Positions 21,480-31,595 of a stretch of DNA of 64,000 bases are shown here, in pieces. Position 1 is the first letter of the stretch. Each line of letters begins with the position of its first letter. The position numbers and the translations under genes are program-made. The notes beneath the pieces are model-generated. The model was not told the DNA's origin. It did not search any database and saw only the letters and a list, made by a program, of their open reading frames with translations. The DNA comes from Heloderma charlesbogerti (taxonomy: Eukaryota; Chordata; Lepidosauria; Squamata; Helodermatidae), in contig JANEZZ010000467.1 of NCBI GenBank assembly GCA_026122225.1, positions 62,001 to 126,000 of the forward strand, read 5' to 3'.

Positions 21480-22345
21480 AACCAAGGATGGCATTGACTA
21501 GCAAGGGAAGAGGGGTGTTGTGAAGACACGCGGAGATAGTGGACTTGCTAGACATTTCAAGGGAGCAGAAGATCCAGGAACAGCTTCAGAGCAGCCACAG
21601 GATCCCGGACTTCTTTGAGGAGATCTCCAGACAGATGACTGCACGGGACCATTGCCGTAGCGCCATTGAGTGCAGAAGCAAGACTAAGTCCATGCGCCCG
21701 GAGTACAGGAGGGTGGTTAACCACAATTCCAGGTCGAGGAACAATGCTACCACCTTTCCGTATTACACAGAGCTCCACAGCATTCTCTGGGGGGATGCCA
21801 CCGTTCGCTCTAAGCACATATCTGGAAGTTTGCAGATCACTTGTGGTGCTGTGCGCGTCGAGACTCCCTCAGGAAGCACGACTGTTGGAGACATCGGAGG
21901 GATTGTTGGAAGAGGGGGATCACCTTCCCTTGGAGGGGTGTGACATTGGTAGGTGCTGGGGAGCGGGTCTGTGTCTCGAGTGGTGAGCGTGGGGCGTTGG
22001 GTGTCCTCTGGGGGCATGGCCACATATGCTGCTCCACGTGGTCCTGGAATAGCCATATACATATAGCCCCGCCACCTACAACCATATGCTGCACCGTCGC
22101 CCAGCCTGGACCAGACCCACCTGGTCATTTGACATTAATGGCGGGTTGTGGCTTAGAGAGATGTTGGGGGGCATGTGAGGAGTGGGCCCAAAACCAGAAG
22201 GCTGGTTCCTTCCACGCCTACATGCCAAAGGACACTGCAGCCAACACGACAGTCACTTTCTGCAGGGCTGGACAGCCTGGAGCAGGAAGGAGAAGGGGCC
22301 TCCCAGGAACAGGACACATACCACGCTGGGGAGTGGTGAGTGGGA
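21480..22345 (+). pseudogene. SANT/Myb-like DNA-binding protein, partial, multi-exon?
   Basis: The open frame 21539-21943 starts with residues resembling a trihelix-type SANT fold: SREQKIQEQLQSSHRIPDFF, then FEEISRQMTARDH, CRSAIECRSKTKSMRPEYRR and a TFPYYTELHSILWGD end. This is the pattern of the Myb/SANT-like domain (Myb_DNA-bind_4 type) common in turtle and squamate genomes. The first tryptophan-containing helix may lie upstream, before the Met at 21539, so the start is unsure. A possible later exon begins after TTCTGCAG at about 22262 and reads LEQEGEGASQEQ, typical acidic linker sequence for such proteins. It lies on the opposite strand from the transposase. It could be an extra gene carried by the element or an older captured sequence. 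Confidence 0.55.
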
Positions 22346-23062
22346 AGGTGCAGCCTTGTGTTTGGGGGCACTAGTCGCTTGCTGTGGGGGGTGGGTGAGG
22401 TGGACACGCTCCGCTTTTCTCATAGCTCACGTAGTTCCAGAGAGAGAACTCGGCAGCTCGCCCCATGTGGCAAACACCTCTACGGCGTAGCAGCTTGTGG
22501 TGTGCCGTCCCTACCCAGCTTGAAAATTAAGATGGGCCGCTCTCAAACTGGCTCAAAGGGTTAGGTTGCTCCGGTGTTGCCATCTGGGCCCTTTACACCC
22601 CAACCGAAAAGCCCCCCACTCCCGGGTTTTCAGTGTTGGGAAGGATGCTGGAAGAAGCGCAGCTAAGATGGCTTTTCTGAAAGTGGTTTGAACTTCAAAT
22701 TGGCTGACGTCCACCATGCTTTTCAGGTGGGGAGCAGTGTGCACGCGCTCAGAGGGGAAGCGGGAACGCTCCAGATGAGCTAGAGGACACAGGTAGGCAA
22801 GGGGATGAACATACTTCTGCGTGTTGGGTCCCCGTGAAGGGGATCTCAAAGCATATGCGCAATGTGCATGCTGCCTGGGGCCCCAAGACTGCCCCTCCAT
22901 GCCCATGCTCCCCATAACCGACAACCAGGTTCGCCCAGAGGGCAGAGCCCTGGCAAAGGTTTCCCGCTGATAGGTACAAATCCCCATCAGCCAGCCCTCC
23001 CCGTCCTGGCCTCCAAGATATGTCCTCATGGACAACGTTGGGGACTAATTGCAGTGTCTTAT

Positions 23063-24926
23063 TTACAGAAAACACCCCCCATCTTCCCCCCCCCAGCGCT
23101 TCCCCCTCAACCTTAAGGCCCCCCTCTCTTGAGCCTTCTCCCAACAACTTTTCTTGGCAACACATGCTTCCCTCTCCAGCTGGGTAAGGCGCTTCTCCAT
23201 CTTGCTCACTGAAAATAAACAGAGAAGTCCTGATTAGGGGCTCCCTGAACACAAATTTGCATACTGCCCAAACCTGGAAAACGCCCCCCCCCCCGTGAAA
23301 TATTCACTTGTTTTCTTCACGGAGCCTTCCAGGTGGATGATGGCGCTGAGCACGGTGGTGCTTCTCCCCTCCTGCCCCGCTGATGCTCCACTGGGGCCCG
23401 TGACAGCCACACCTGCACTGCTGCACCTGTGGTGGTGGAAGGAAAACTGAGATTAACAGGCTTCTTATAATTTGGCGCCTGTGGAGGGCATGTTTGGCCA
23501 TCCGTGGGGGGCTGTTGGAGTTAATTTGGAGGCGTGGGAAACTGGGAGACAACATAGGGATGGCCACGGGACAGTGCCGTCACCCGGTGGCAGTCCAGGG
23601 CCCCGTTCCCCTTTTCCGTTCATCCCCTTGGGGTGCCACACAGGGGTGCTCTCAGACAGGCGGATGTTCGCCTGCTTTAAATCCACTCTCCATGGGACTA
23701 CACAGGGTGGGGTTTGCTCCAGGAGCAGTGTCCCCCGGAAAAGGCCATGCCCAGAAAGAGACTCCTGTGTGCTCATGTCTGTCTTACCAGCATGCCTCCT
23801 CGTGGAGGGGAGCCACCCAGTGGTGGCTGCTGCTGGGGCACCTTGGCCTCCACTACCTGCTCCGTCCCCACCGTCCAAGGAGGAGGGCCCTGCTCTGCCT
23901 GGAGCCAATGAACTGGTGGCTTGCTTTCTGCCCCACGTTCTTTGCAGTGCTGGAAGAAAGAGGTTGGCGGTAAGCACCCTGCTTGCCCCCCAGGGTGGGG
24001 GGGTGCCTCTTCTTACCTCAGGCGCCGGCCAGGTGGCATTTCCAGCTGTGGCACAGCAATCCAGCCACCCTTTGTGCCGCAAGACCACACACAGCAGAAC
24101 ATGGGTGGTGCACTACTCCCTCGTAAGCGCACACCTTCTGGAGTGCAAAACGCCAACGCCGCCCGGTGACATGGTACAGAGGTGTGGAGTACTATGCTCC
24201 TATCGAGAAGAACCCTTGAGAGGGCCTATCTTGGTTTTTGTTCACCCATCCCCCGCCTGCACCTCATTGTCCATCCACTGCTTGCCCAGCTGTCCCAGGG
24301 CAAACACTACACACCACACCTCCCTCTCAGTGGCGCCGTCACAGTGGAGAGTTGCATGCATGCAGTTGTGCAGAGGGGCACGCTGCGGGGTCACTGCAGT
24401 CCAGGAGGGCCACAGTGTCAGACGTGGGCGAAGGGAGCCTAACAGCACCATGTTTAGGTAGAGATGGCCCCCCGGGTTTATCCCAGCTGTCATTGCCCTG
24501 CTTGGAGCCATCGCCAACCCTTTCTCTGGAAGGCCCATGAGCTGCTCGCGGCCGTACCCCCCCCTCACCACACCTACCACAGGTGCACCCCCAAAAACGC
24601 AGCAAGGGCAACAACCCAGGGCTGACCTGCACAGAGCCACAGCGCATGCAGCCCCCTATAGGCTCCGCTCCTGGGGGTGGGGGCCCTGAGTGCTGCTCCA
24701 GGGCCTCAAAAAACTGGGCCTTTGGGGCCTTAAATTTTGTCCTGGCCTGCAGGGTGGCACAAGGGAACCGCGCCTGCAAGAGCCGCCTCGCAACTGCCCT
24801 GTATACGGCCTCATTGCTTCGCATTGAGCTGCGCATAACGTGCTCCATGCGCCGGCTCTGGAAGAGCAGCTGCAGCATGAGGTTGACCTCTTTCTCCTTC
24901 CAATATGCCAGCCTCTGCGATGCCAT
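23063..24926 (-). CDS. Myb/SANT-domain partner protein of the Harbinger element (predicted exons)
   Basis: Harbinger elements usually encode a second protein with a Myb/SANT domain, which helps the transposase reach the nucleus and bind the ends. The first exon starts at the Met at 24926. It reads a trihelix-like domain: WKEKEVNLMLQLLFQSRRME (residues 9-28), VYRAVARRLLQA, then CATLQARTKFKAPKAQFFEA, about 75 residues in all. A donor CAG|GTCAGC lies near 24630. Later exons inferred by eye are 23308-23426 (acceptor CCACCACAG) and 23063-23208 (acceptor TATTTTCAG). The last reads SKMEKRLTQLEREACVAKK, a coiled coil, with a TAA stop at 23063-23065. An exon between 23426 and 24630 is probably missing from my model. 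Whether it is intact is unknown. Confidence 0.6.
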
Positions 24927-25284
24927 TTTTTCTGGCAGGAGAATGACACTGGGGGATTTTTGACAACACCATAGAGAAGTCTACCTCCCCTGTTTTGGCG
25001 CAGTGTCACCTGTTGACAAAGCTCTGAATCAACGATTCTTCGAAGATCCTGGTAGAAAAGCATTGGTGGGTGCTGTCTCTTGCGGGCGCAGTGGAGAGAA
25101 GGGCGGAGAGGCAGTTATCGTTCTTTAAATGTTTTTAATCAGAGCAACAACAACGTGAGGAAAAACAGACAAGCAATGTTGCGCAAGCGAGAAACACGAC
25201 AGAGATAGAAACCACAACACGACAGAGATAGAACCCCCCCCCCACGACCTAGCTCCCATGGGCTTCCCGAGACATGTCCCCTCA

Positions 25285-27056
25285 TCACAATCCTCCCCTG
25301 TTTGCCCACATGAACTCGAAAAGCTCCCTCCGAAACTCGTTCCCCTGCTCATTATGCAGGTTGTCATCACTGACGTAGGGAAGCCCAAGGGTGTCCAACA
25401 CAATACGGTTATTGTCCCCAGATACCTCTGTCAAAGCTGCTCCGTTCATCTCACAGATATTATGGAGAATGACACACACCAAAATCACTGATGGGACATT
25501 TTTCTCCGCCACCTCCAGTCGTCCAGCGAGACATCTTCACCTGCTTTTCAGCCTGCCAAAAGAGCGCTCCACAACGTTTCTGGCTCTGCTGAGGTAGTGG
25601 TTGAAGTGAGCCTCCTGTTGCGAGAAGTGTCCCCCAAAAGGCTTCATCAGCCACTGTCGCAGGGGGTAAGCTCCGTCGGCCAGTATCAGCAGCGGGATAA
25701 GCACACCACCCACGCTCCATGTTGGGTTCCCTGGGAGAAATGCCCCAGCATCCATGGCTTCGCACAGCGCAGAGTGCCCAAACACGTAAGCATTGTGGTT
25801 TCACCCGCTCCATCCGATCTCGATATTGATGAGTTGTCCCACGTGGTCCGTTGTGTCTTGCTGAAGCATTGAATATTAGTGCTTCCTATTGATAAATTCA
25901 CTGCCCTGTCTAATCGGGGAATCAATTGACAAATGCGTCCCGTCGCAAGCTGCAAACGCCCCAGGAAACCCAAGGGCAGGGAAGCCAAGCATCACCTGGA
26001 GAGAGAGGAGAGAGCATATTTGGTAGGTGGTGGCCAAAGCATGACTGACGATTGCCAAGCAACAGATGCATCCCACTCATGACCCCAATCTCCCCACACA
26101 CTTGCCCAGACAAGCCCTGTCAAGCACAAAGCACACCTCTCCAGCTTCAAGGGTCATGTGATGCGGTCCCATACATGTGCAGACGGCCACACACACACAC
26201 ATATCTGGGAGGACAGTGATCATCATTAATGGAGGAGTACCTGTGAAAATCTCTGCAGAGCATATTGTTCCCCCCCCCACGGACATGAACCTCACCTATA
26301 GCGCACTGCAGTAAACGCAGCTTCAATTCTTTGAAGATGTGAACCCAACCTCTAGCCCACTGCAGTAGATGGAGCTTCAGTTCTTCGAAGATGTGAACCC
26401 AACCTCTAGCCCACTGTAGTAGACAGAGCTTCGATTCTTCAAAGATGTGAAGATTTGAAGATGCTCCCTTGCCCCCAAAAGCCGAGCGACCTCCCCACCC
26501 GCCCCGAAGCTGCACTCACCGTGTTTATGTCACCTAGGGACACCGTTCTCCACAGTAGAGCATGCTCCAGAGCAAGAGAGACCTCCACAAAGATTTCTGA
26601 GACTGTGGAATTCCCCACGCCAAACTGCTCCGCCACGCTCTTGTACAAGGACTGATTGGTGAGCTTCCAAACAGCGATGGCCACCCTCTTCTCCACCAGG
26701 ACTGCTCTGCGCATTTGTGTCGAGTGTCTGATCAATAACGGGGCCACCTCGCCAACGACTTGAAAGAAGGTGCGATGAGGCATCCTGAAGTGCTCAATCC
26801 AGCGTTCGTCATTCCAGACCTTCAGAACAAGCCTCTCCCACCAGTCCTGGCTGCTCAGGCACACCCAGTACCTCCGGAAAACCCTCAGGATGGGAAGAAA
26901 ATGCACATTCTGCATCACAGTGACCATGTTTCACAGAATCCATGAACATAAGTTCAGACAGCGATGGCGCTACCATCGCAGTACCCGGAGCCAAGACCTC
27001 CTCCGCTGGGATGACAGCCGGTCCAGAGCGATCACTGCCTTGAGAGCACGTATCAT
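25285..27056 (-). pseudogene. HARBI1-like PIF/Harbinger transposase, two exons with stops
   Basis: This is a DDE nuclease that would cut and paste the element. Exon 1 (27056-26520) includes the helix-turn-helix part (KLTNQSLYKSVAEQFGVGNS, STVSEIF) and ends at a donor ACG|GTGAGT. Exon 2 (25995-25285) follows a pyrimidine-rich acceptor ending CTCCAG, in phase 0. Catalytic residues are all visible: D in ACDGTHLSI, D in LADGAYPL and E in NVVERSFGRLK. The end has VILHNICEMNG, a family signature. Five stops interrupt one otherwise single frame: 26970-26972, 26931-26933, 25876-25878, 25801-25803 and 25537-25539. Most look like point changes, and no frameshift was seen. The total is about 416 codons, somewhat longer than vertebrate HARBI1 (about 350). 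If translation began at the Met at 26927, two of the stops would be avoided, but three would remain. Confidence 0.9.
26286..26450. repeat. Tandem repeat, about 54 bp x 3, in the transposase intron
   Basis: Units beginning AACCTCACC (26287), AACCCAACC (26342) and AACCCAACC (26396) recur every 54-55 bp. Each contains a palindromic TTCTTCGAAGA-like word. The minus strand is open through all three and would read a repeating peptide (VHIFEELKLHLLQWARGW type). It lies wholly inside the predicted intron (25996-26519). Confidence 0.88.
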
Positions 27057-27457
27057 GGCATTGGTGGAGAGAAAGAGCAGCCTGTAAAACATTGTCAGTT
27101 CTCGAACCATGGCTTCCACTGGGATTCAGATCCAAAAAAATATACAATGTATCCAGAAAGAGCTACCAAGGGATTGAGCCATTGACCGGCAGCAGAAGGA
27201 CACAGGGGGAGGGGAGGGAGGGGAGGCAGGTTATCGGCGGAGGCAGGAGGAGTTGCCGCTCCTCCAATCAAAGCCTCCTTGCTTGGGAGCTGGGGAACTG
27301 CACGGCTCTGGAGTGTGAACCATGTTCCCACATTCAAGGAGGGAGTGGACTGGGGAAAATGGGTGAGTGCGGATAATCACATTTTAATGCGAGTGCATAT
27401 AACCCGACATGGCCCCGACTTCACTGTGATGGTGGACACAATGTAGATTGGCCCCCA

Positions 27458-28811
27458 GTGAAGCCTCTCTGGAATGAAACTGGACAATATTGCTTCTGCT
27501 TTGGGTTTCCCTGGCCAAGGTGGCCAAGAAGGTGCAGCTCCTGGAATTCCATAAAAGGGCTCCAGTTCCTTTCATGGGCATTCCAGAAAGGTTGCTTGCT
27601 GGGAGGTTGCCTGCACAGAGGAAAACACCCATTGACAGCATTCTCGCCTTCAATCTAATACACACTTACCTGAGAGTAACTCTCAATGAAATCAATAGGA
27701 CTCACTTTTGAGTAGACATGCCCAGGCTTAAGCTGTAAATTCCACAAGGCTTCTCCGAGATCCCACTGAACACAACAATGCTTACTTCTGAGTAAACACA
27801 TTGGCTGTAAGCACACTGAGTAAACACATTGGGAAGAAAGTAAAACAAGGATCCATGAAATCAAAAAGAGATCCTCATTATTTCATATGATTTTTAAAGG
27901 GGAGACCCCCCCCCAAACCACCATGTGTGCAGCCACAGCCCCAAAGTGGGCATCTGAGGCAGGGATCCCCGGTGATCTTCATGATTTTTACAAGGCACAT
28001 ACACCCAAACACAATCATATCACAGAGCACATCTGCTTCCATGGACTGAACCAGGAAAATCACAGCTGTGTCACTCATGGGCACAGCCACAGCGCAAAAG
28101 TAGGGATCCAGGGCAAGGATCCTCTTGATTTCATATGATTTTTCACACCATTTGAGGTGAAGCAGCAGATCTGGGATTCTTAGTGTGCATACTTGGACAA
28201 AGATGAGTTCTGTTCTTTGATGGGGGTGGGGTGGGGGGAGTCTTCTTTTTCAGCCAAGCAGGAGAAAGCCTTCCAAGTCAGGATTTCACTGGCTATTTAG
28301 GGTGCAACCCTATGCATGTTTAGACATAAAAAGTCCTACAACTCCCAGCATGGCTGGCTAGGGAATGCTGGGAGTTGTAGGGCTTTTTTCTGTGTAAACA
28401 TGCATAGCGTGGTGCCCTTAGTGCAATTCATCAAGGCATGGTCATCTTTAAGAGGTTTTTTTTTAAAGGAGTTTCTTTAGGTAAAGCACTACTGCGTGGG
28501 TGGGAAAGGCAGTCTCCGCCACCTCCAAATCAGAAAGAATCCTTGAAGGGAATTTGCTTTCAATGAGATTTCCCTCCCTCCTTGAAAAGATGCAAGCACA
28601 GGCGAATGCACCTCGGGAGTTTGCAAACAGCAGTCCAGAAAACCTGACCAGATTAAAGATGCCTAACAAGCCACAAAACAACAATGGAACAGATTTAGAC
28701 ACATCTGTAGATCCACTCCTTTTTTTTAGCAGTGTAGTAGTGTTTGGATGACAATGGAGCAAGGAGATATGGATCCAGATCCCAGGACATTTTTCAAGCG
28801 ACCTTTATTTT
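27458..28811. repeat. Repeat-rich filler between inner and outer element ends
   Basis: The first approximately 25 bases (CCTCTCTGGAATGAA) resemble 29004-29030, as if the host of the inner insertion resumes, then similarity is lost. It contains a MITE-like piece at 27655-27800 (TGAGAGTAACTC, ACTTCTGAGTAAACAC). It also has internally repetitive sequence at 27850-28145 (GGATCC...CATGATTTTTAC words, shared with 39540-39870) and a Harbinger MITE at 28299-28421. The open frame at 28500-28751 (83 codons) is not recognised. Confidence 0.5.
28296..28424. mobile_element. Palindromic Harbinger-type MITE
   Basis: Ends GGGTGCAACCCTATGCATG and CATGCATAGCGTGGTGCCC, with inner arms AAAGTCCTACAACTCCCAGC and the reverse. 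TTA stands on both sides, a TWA-type 3-bp duplication. The same design occurs at 56646-56765 and 59076-59213. Confidence 0.8.
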
Positions 28812-29003
28812 TTTCTGTCAGCTTGGCTCTCCGAAACTTTGAAGCTTCTAAGAGACTGCTCCTTCCGACCGTGTGCTGTATTTTTTGCATGATATGAAGA
28901 TCAGAATCTGTACGTGGCTGTATTTTAAGCTGTCATCTTCCCTTTTTCCTGTGTGTGTGTGTTTCTCTGAATGTGCTTGTGTCTGCGCAAGCGGGACCCA
29001 GCG
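28812..29003. repeat. Approximately 200-bp direct repeat, copy 2
   Basis: This parallels 19608-19818 (CTCTCCGAAACTTTGAAGC, TTTTTGCATGATATGAAGAT, GCGGGACCCAG). Unlike copy 1, it continues directly into GCGCTGCCTGCCTGG and on to the outer element's right end. Confidence 0.85.
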
Positions 29004-29504
29004 CTGCCTGCCTGGAATGAAGATAGATTGTCCCTAGACACTCTCTGATTCTTTGAAGATCTGAAGAGAATAAAGTACTATAAAACAAAATTAGCTCGGA
29101 GAGGAGAGAGAACTATAGGTGAATACGCAGGGAAGTGAGCTACCGATGTTAAAAGCTGCCCGGAGAGCATATGGAGGCATTGAGAGCTGTGACTGGCTAA
29201 TACGGAAATACAAAATCAACCCCATATAAGGACAGATTTAGGAACACACCACGCCTATATCCAGTACCCGAAGGGAAACATTGGACCACATGAATGGAAA
29301 TCTACTTGTATATTATGATATTTCAGGGAAATGAATGCAATAAAGGTCAAAGAAAATGTGTGGCTCAGAAACGATACAGCATCAAAGTCACGTGCACTGA
29401 GGGGGGTGGAAACTCTTTGGAAACGTGACAAATCATGAGTGTAGATTGGACCTCTGCGAGCCTGAGAGCCTGACCTAGTCCCGGGCCCTGGAACAGCCCA
29501 ATCA

Positions 29505-30038
29505 GCACTGGTTAGGCCTCATCTGGAGTACTGTGTCCAGTTCTGGGCACCACACTTTAAGAAGGATGCAGACAAGCTGGAGAGGGTTCAGAGGCGGGCA
29601 ACAGAGATGATCAGGGGACTGGAAACAAAGCCCTATGAGGAGAGACTGAAAGAACTGGGCATGTTTAGCCTTGAGAAGAGAAGACTGAGGGGAGATATGA
29701 TAGTGCTCTTCAAGTAGCTGAAAGGTTGTCACAGAGAACAAGGCCAGGATCTCTTCTCGATCATCCCAGAGTGCAGAACACGGAATCATGGGCTCAAGTT
29801 ACAGGAAGCCAGATTCCGGCTGAACATCAGGAAAAACTTCCTGACTGTTAGAGCGATACGACAATGGAACCAATTCCCTAGGGAGGTAGTGGGCTCTGCC
29901 ACACTGGAGGCGTTCAAGATGAGGCTGGACAGCCATCTGTCAGGGATGCTCTGACTTGGATTCCTGCACTGAGCAGGGGGTTGGGCTCAATGGCCTTGTA
30001 GGCCCCTTCCAACCCTACTATTCTATGATTCTATGAAT
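29505..30038 (+). mobile_element. CR1 LINE 3' end with decayed ORF end
   Basis: This covers the C-terminal CR1 coding region ([14 protein letters not shown] start, then [20 protein letters not shown], then RFRLNIRKNFLTVRAIRQWN) in a frame broken by a TAG near 29716. It ends with the typical tail ATTCTATGATTCTATGAA. It matches the reversed copy at 48601-49193. Confidence 0.9.
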
Positions 30039-30099
30039 CTCTCCCACCACCACCACCACCACAAAGTGTGCATTTCCAAGTGCATGACCCATTCCATTC

Positions 30100-30290
30100 A
30101 GGAAAGACTGAGCATGCTCAATGGGCACAAATTTCTGACTGATGGCTGAAGGAAAAATGAAAAACCAGGCAGGGGAGGGGGAATGGAGTATCCTGGAAGA
30201 GGGCATGCCTGGCTGGTTGGAACCCTGAACAGAAGCACTCCACACTGCAACATTTTGTTGCATATCCCACTTGTATATACTACTATCAAA
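30100..30290. repeat. Local repeat, copy 1 (partner 30960-31130)
   Basis: GAATGGAGTATCCT, GGCTGGTTGGAACCCTG and CTGCAACATT recur in order in the second copy (GAATGGAGTATCCT, GGCTAACTGGAACCCTG, CTGCAACATTACATTGC). Confidence 0.6.
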
Positions 30291-30332
30291 CTCAGGGACT
30301 GAGTTCTGACAGCTATGTAGCCAAAATGGGAC

Positions 30333-30548
30333 TACTGAGAAACAAGAGGGACTGGGAGTCAGGAGATCTAGGTTCTAGTCCCCCACTTGGCCATGGAAGC
30401 TCACTGGGTGACTTTGGGCCAGTCACAGACTCTCAGCGCAACCTACCTCACAGGGTTGTTCTTGTGAGGATAAAATAGAGAAGCAGAGGATAATGTAAGA
30501 AGCCTTGGGTTCCTTGCAAGAGAAAAAAAGGCAGGATATAAATACAAT
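30333..30548 (+). repeat. MIR/CORE-type SINE
   Basis: The phrases GAGTCAGGAGATCTAGGTTC, CACTGGGTGACTTTGGGCCA, CCTCACAGGGTTGTT and GCAGGATATAAATAC are the body of the MIR-like SINEs of reptiles. It includes an RNA polymerase III B-box-like GGTTCTAGTCCC. The following SINE is inserted into its 3' end. Confidence 0.85.
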
Positions 30549-30906
30549 ATGGGGCCGCGGTGGCTTAGTGGTTAAGACGCTAAACTGCAGACTGGAAGGT
30601 CGGCAGGTCAGCAGTTCGAGACCCGAGTGCTGCGTGACGGAGTGAGCTCCCGTCTTCAGTCTCAGCTTCTGCCAACCTAGCAGTTCGAAAGCAAGAAATT
30701 GCAAGTAGATAAATAGGTACCGCCTCGGCGGGAAAGGTAACAGCGTTCCATGTGCCTCGGTGTTCAGTCATGCCGGCCACATGACCACGGAAGCGTCTTC
30801 GGACAGCGCTGGCTCTTCAGCTTAGAAACTGGGATGAGCACCGCACCCTAGAGTCGGACACGACTGGTTGGGGACACCTTTACCTTTACCTTTTTATAAA
30901 TACAAT
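30537..30906 (+). mobile_element. Sauria-type tRNA-derived SINE with 12-bp target duplication
   Basis: The element is 30549-30894, with TATAAATACAAT on both sides (30537-30548 and 30895-30906). The head has pol III boxes (A-box TGGCTTAGTGGTTAAG, B-box AGTTCGAGACC). The tail GAGTCGGACACGACTGG matches the 3' end of BovB in this window, followed by CCTTTACC repeats. Sauria SINEs are known to use the BovB machinery through that shared tail. This strongly supports a squamate source. Confidence 0.93.
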
Positions 30907-30959
30907 AAACAAATAAATTTGCAGACCCCCAAGGTTTGCAGAAGTAAAAAAGAAAAAGA

Positions 30960-31130
30960 AAAAATGGAACTCCCCCACCCCAAAACAGCCCAATGGGGAG
31001 AGAGCATGTTCAGTGGCCACAGAATGCTGAATGTCTGGTGGGGGGACTGAATGGAATGGAGTATCCTAAAAGAATACATAGCTGGCTAACTGGAACCCTG
31101 CAACATTACATTGCAGATCTCACTTGTTAG
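30960..31130. repeat. Local repeat, copy 2
   Basis: Partner of 30100-30290, less well kept. Confidence 0.5.
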
Positions 31131-31424
31131 CTCTTAATTCTCATAAAGCTAGATCAAGGGTGTACACCATAATGCCCATGGGAGGTTTTGTGACCCCAAC
31201 TGCGTCCCCTACCTCAGCAGCACAGCCCCCATTCTGGCCACGCTGCCACATTCCCTGTGATTCTGCTGGGAAACACGACATGCGGGGAGCGTGCGCCTTG
31301 TTTTCCAGCAGAATTATTCTCTCCATGTGCCCTGTTTCCCTGCAGAATTGCACTTCCCCATCATGCCAAACAGCCGTTTTGTGGGCTGGGGCATATGTCC
31401 TCTTCATCTTCCCCCCGCCCCCCC
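31131..31424. other. No gene seen
   Basis: Chance frames only (31124-31495 on plus and 31141-31437 on minus overlap each other). No domain. Confidence 0.4.
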
Positions 31425-31595
31425 AGGTTGTAGGCATCCTTTTATGGCCTGAGAAATTTATTCTGATATGGAAATTTCAAGTAACCTTATTTTAGATGGC
31501 ATATTAAGCCCTTCATTATTCAGCTGATGTTACTTTCAGTTTCATTCTGAGTTTCCGGTAACCTTCATTAGATAACAGGCAATAAACATATACTA
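31425..31595. repeat. Dispersed repeat, copy 1
   Basis: TTTTATGGCCTGAGAAATTT, TTACTTTCAGTTTCATTCTG and AGGCAATAAACA recur in the same order at 38977-39152. About 165 bp, non-coding, origin unknown. Confidence 0.8.

Larger units (their letters stand above)
19818..27457 (-). mobile_element. Inner PIF/Harbinger transposon, near-complete
   Basis: The element is 19821-27454. The left end is GGGCCAATCTACGCTTATG and the right end, reversed, is GGGCCAATCTACATTGTG. CCA flanks both sides (19818-19820, 27455-27457). At 7.6 kb it is long for the superfamily. It holds a HARBI1-like transposase and a Myb/SANT protein on the minus strand, plus a further SANT-like frame on the plus strand. Usual Harbinger duplications are TWA; CCA is a 3-bp match but not the preferred sequence. 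Confidence 0.78.
19525..29455 (-). mobile_element. Outer PIF/Harbinger-type element, interrupted
   Basis: Proposed element 19528-29452. The left end is GGGAAAATCTACACTTA; the right end, reversed, is GGTCCAATCTACACTCATG. TCT precedes the left end (19525-19527) and follows the right end (29453-29455), a 3-bp duplication. The right end and its subterminal region (29452 inward) resemble the left end of the inner element, and its left subterminal region resembles the inner element's right end. So it lies in the opposite orientation. Its own coding capacity seems to be gone. Confidence 0.65.

Noticed and set aside
23472..24461. 329-codon plus-strand open frame
   Set aside because: It overlaps the minus-strand SANT gene in GC-rich sequence, has Pro/Cys-rich text without a domain, and several other frames are open there too. 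I treat it as a shadow.
30549..30620. tRNA-like sequence with A and B boxes
   Set aside because: It is the head of a SINE: it has a BovB tail, a target duplication and no cloverleaf end, so it is not a tRNA gene.
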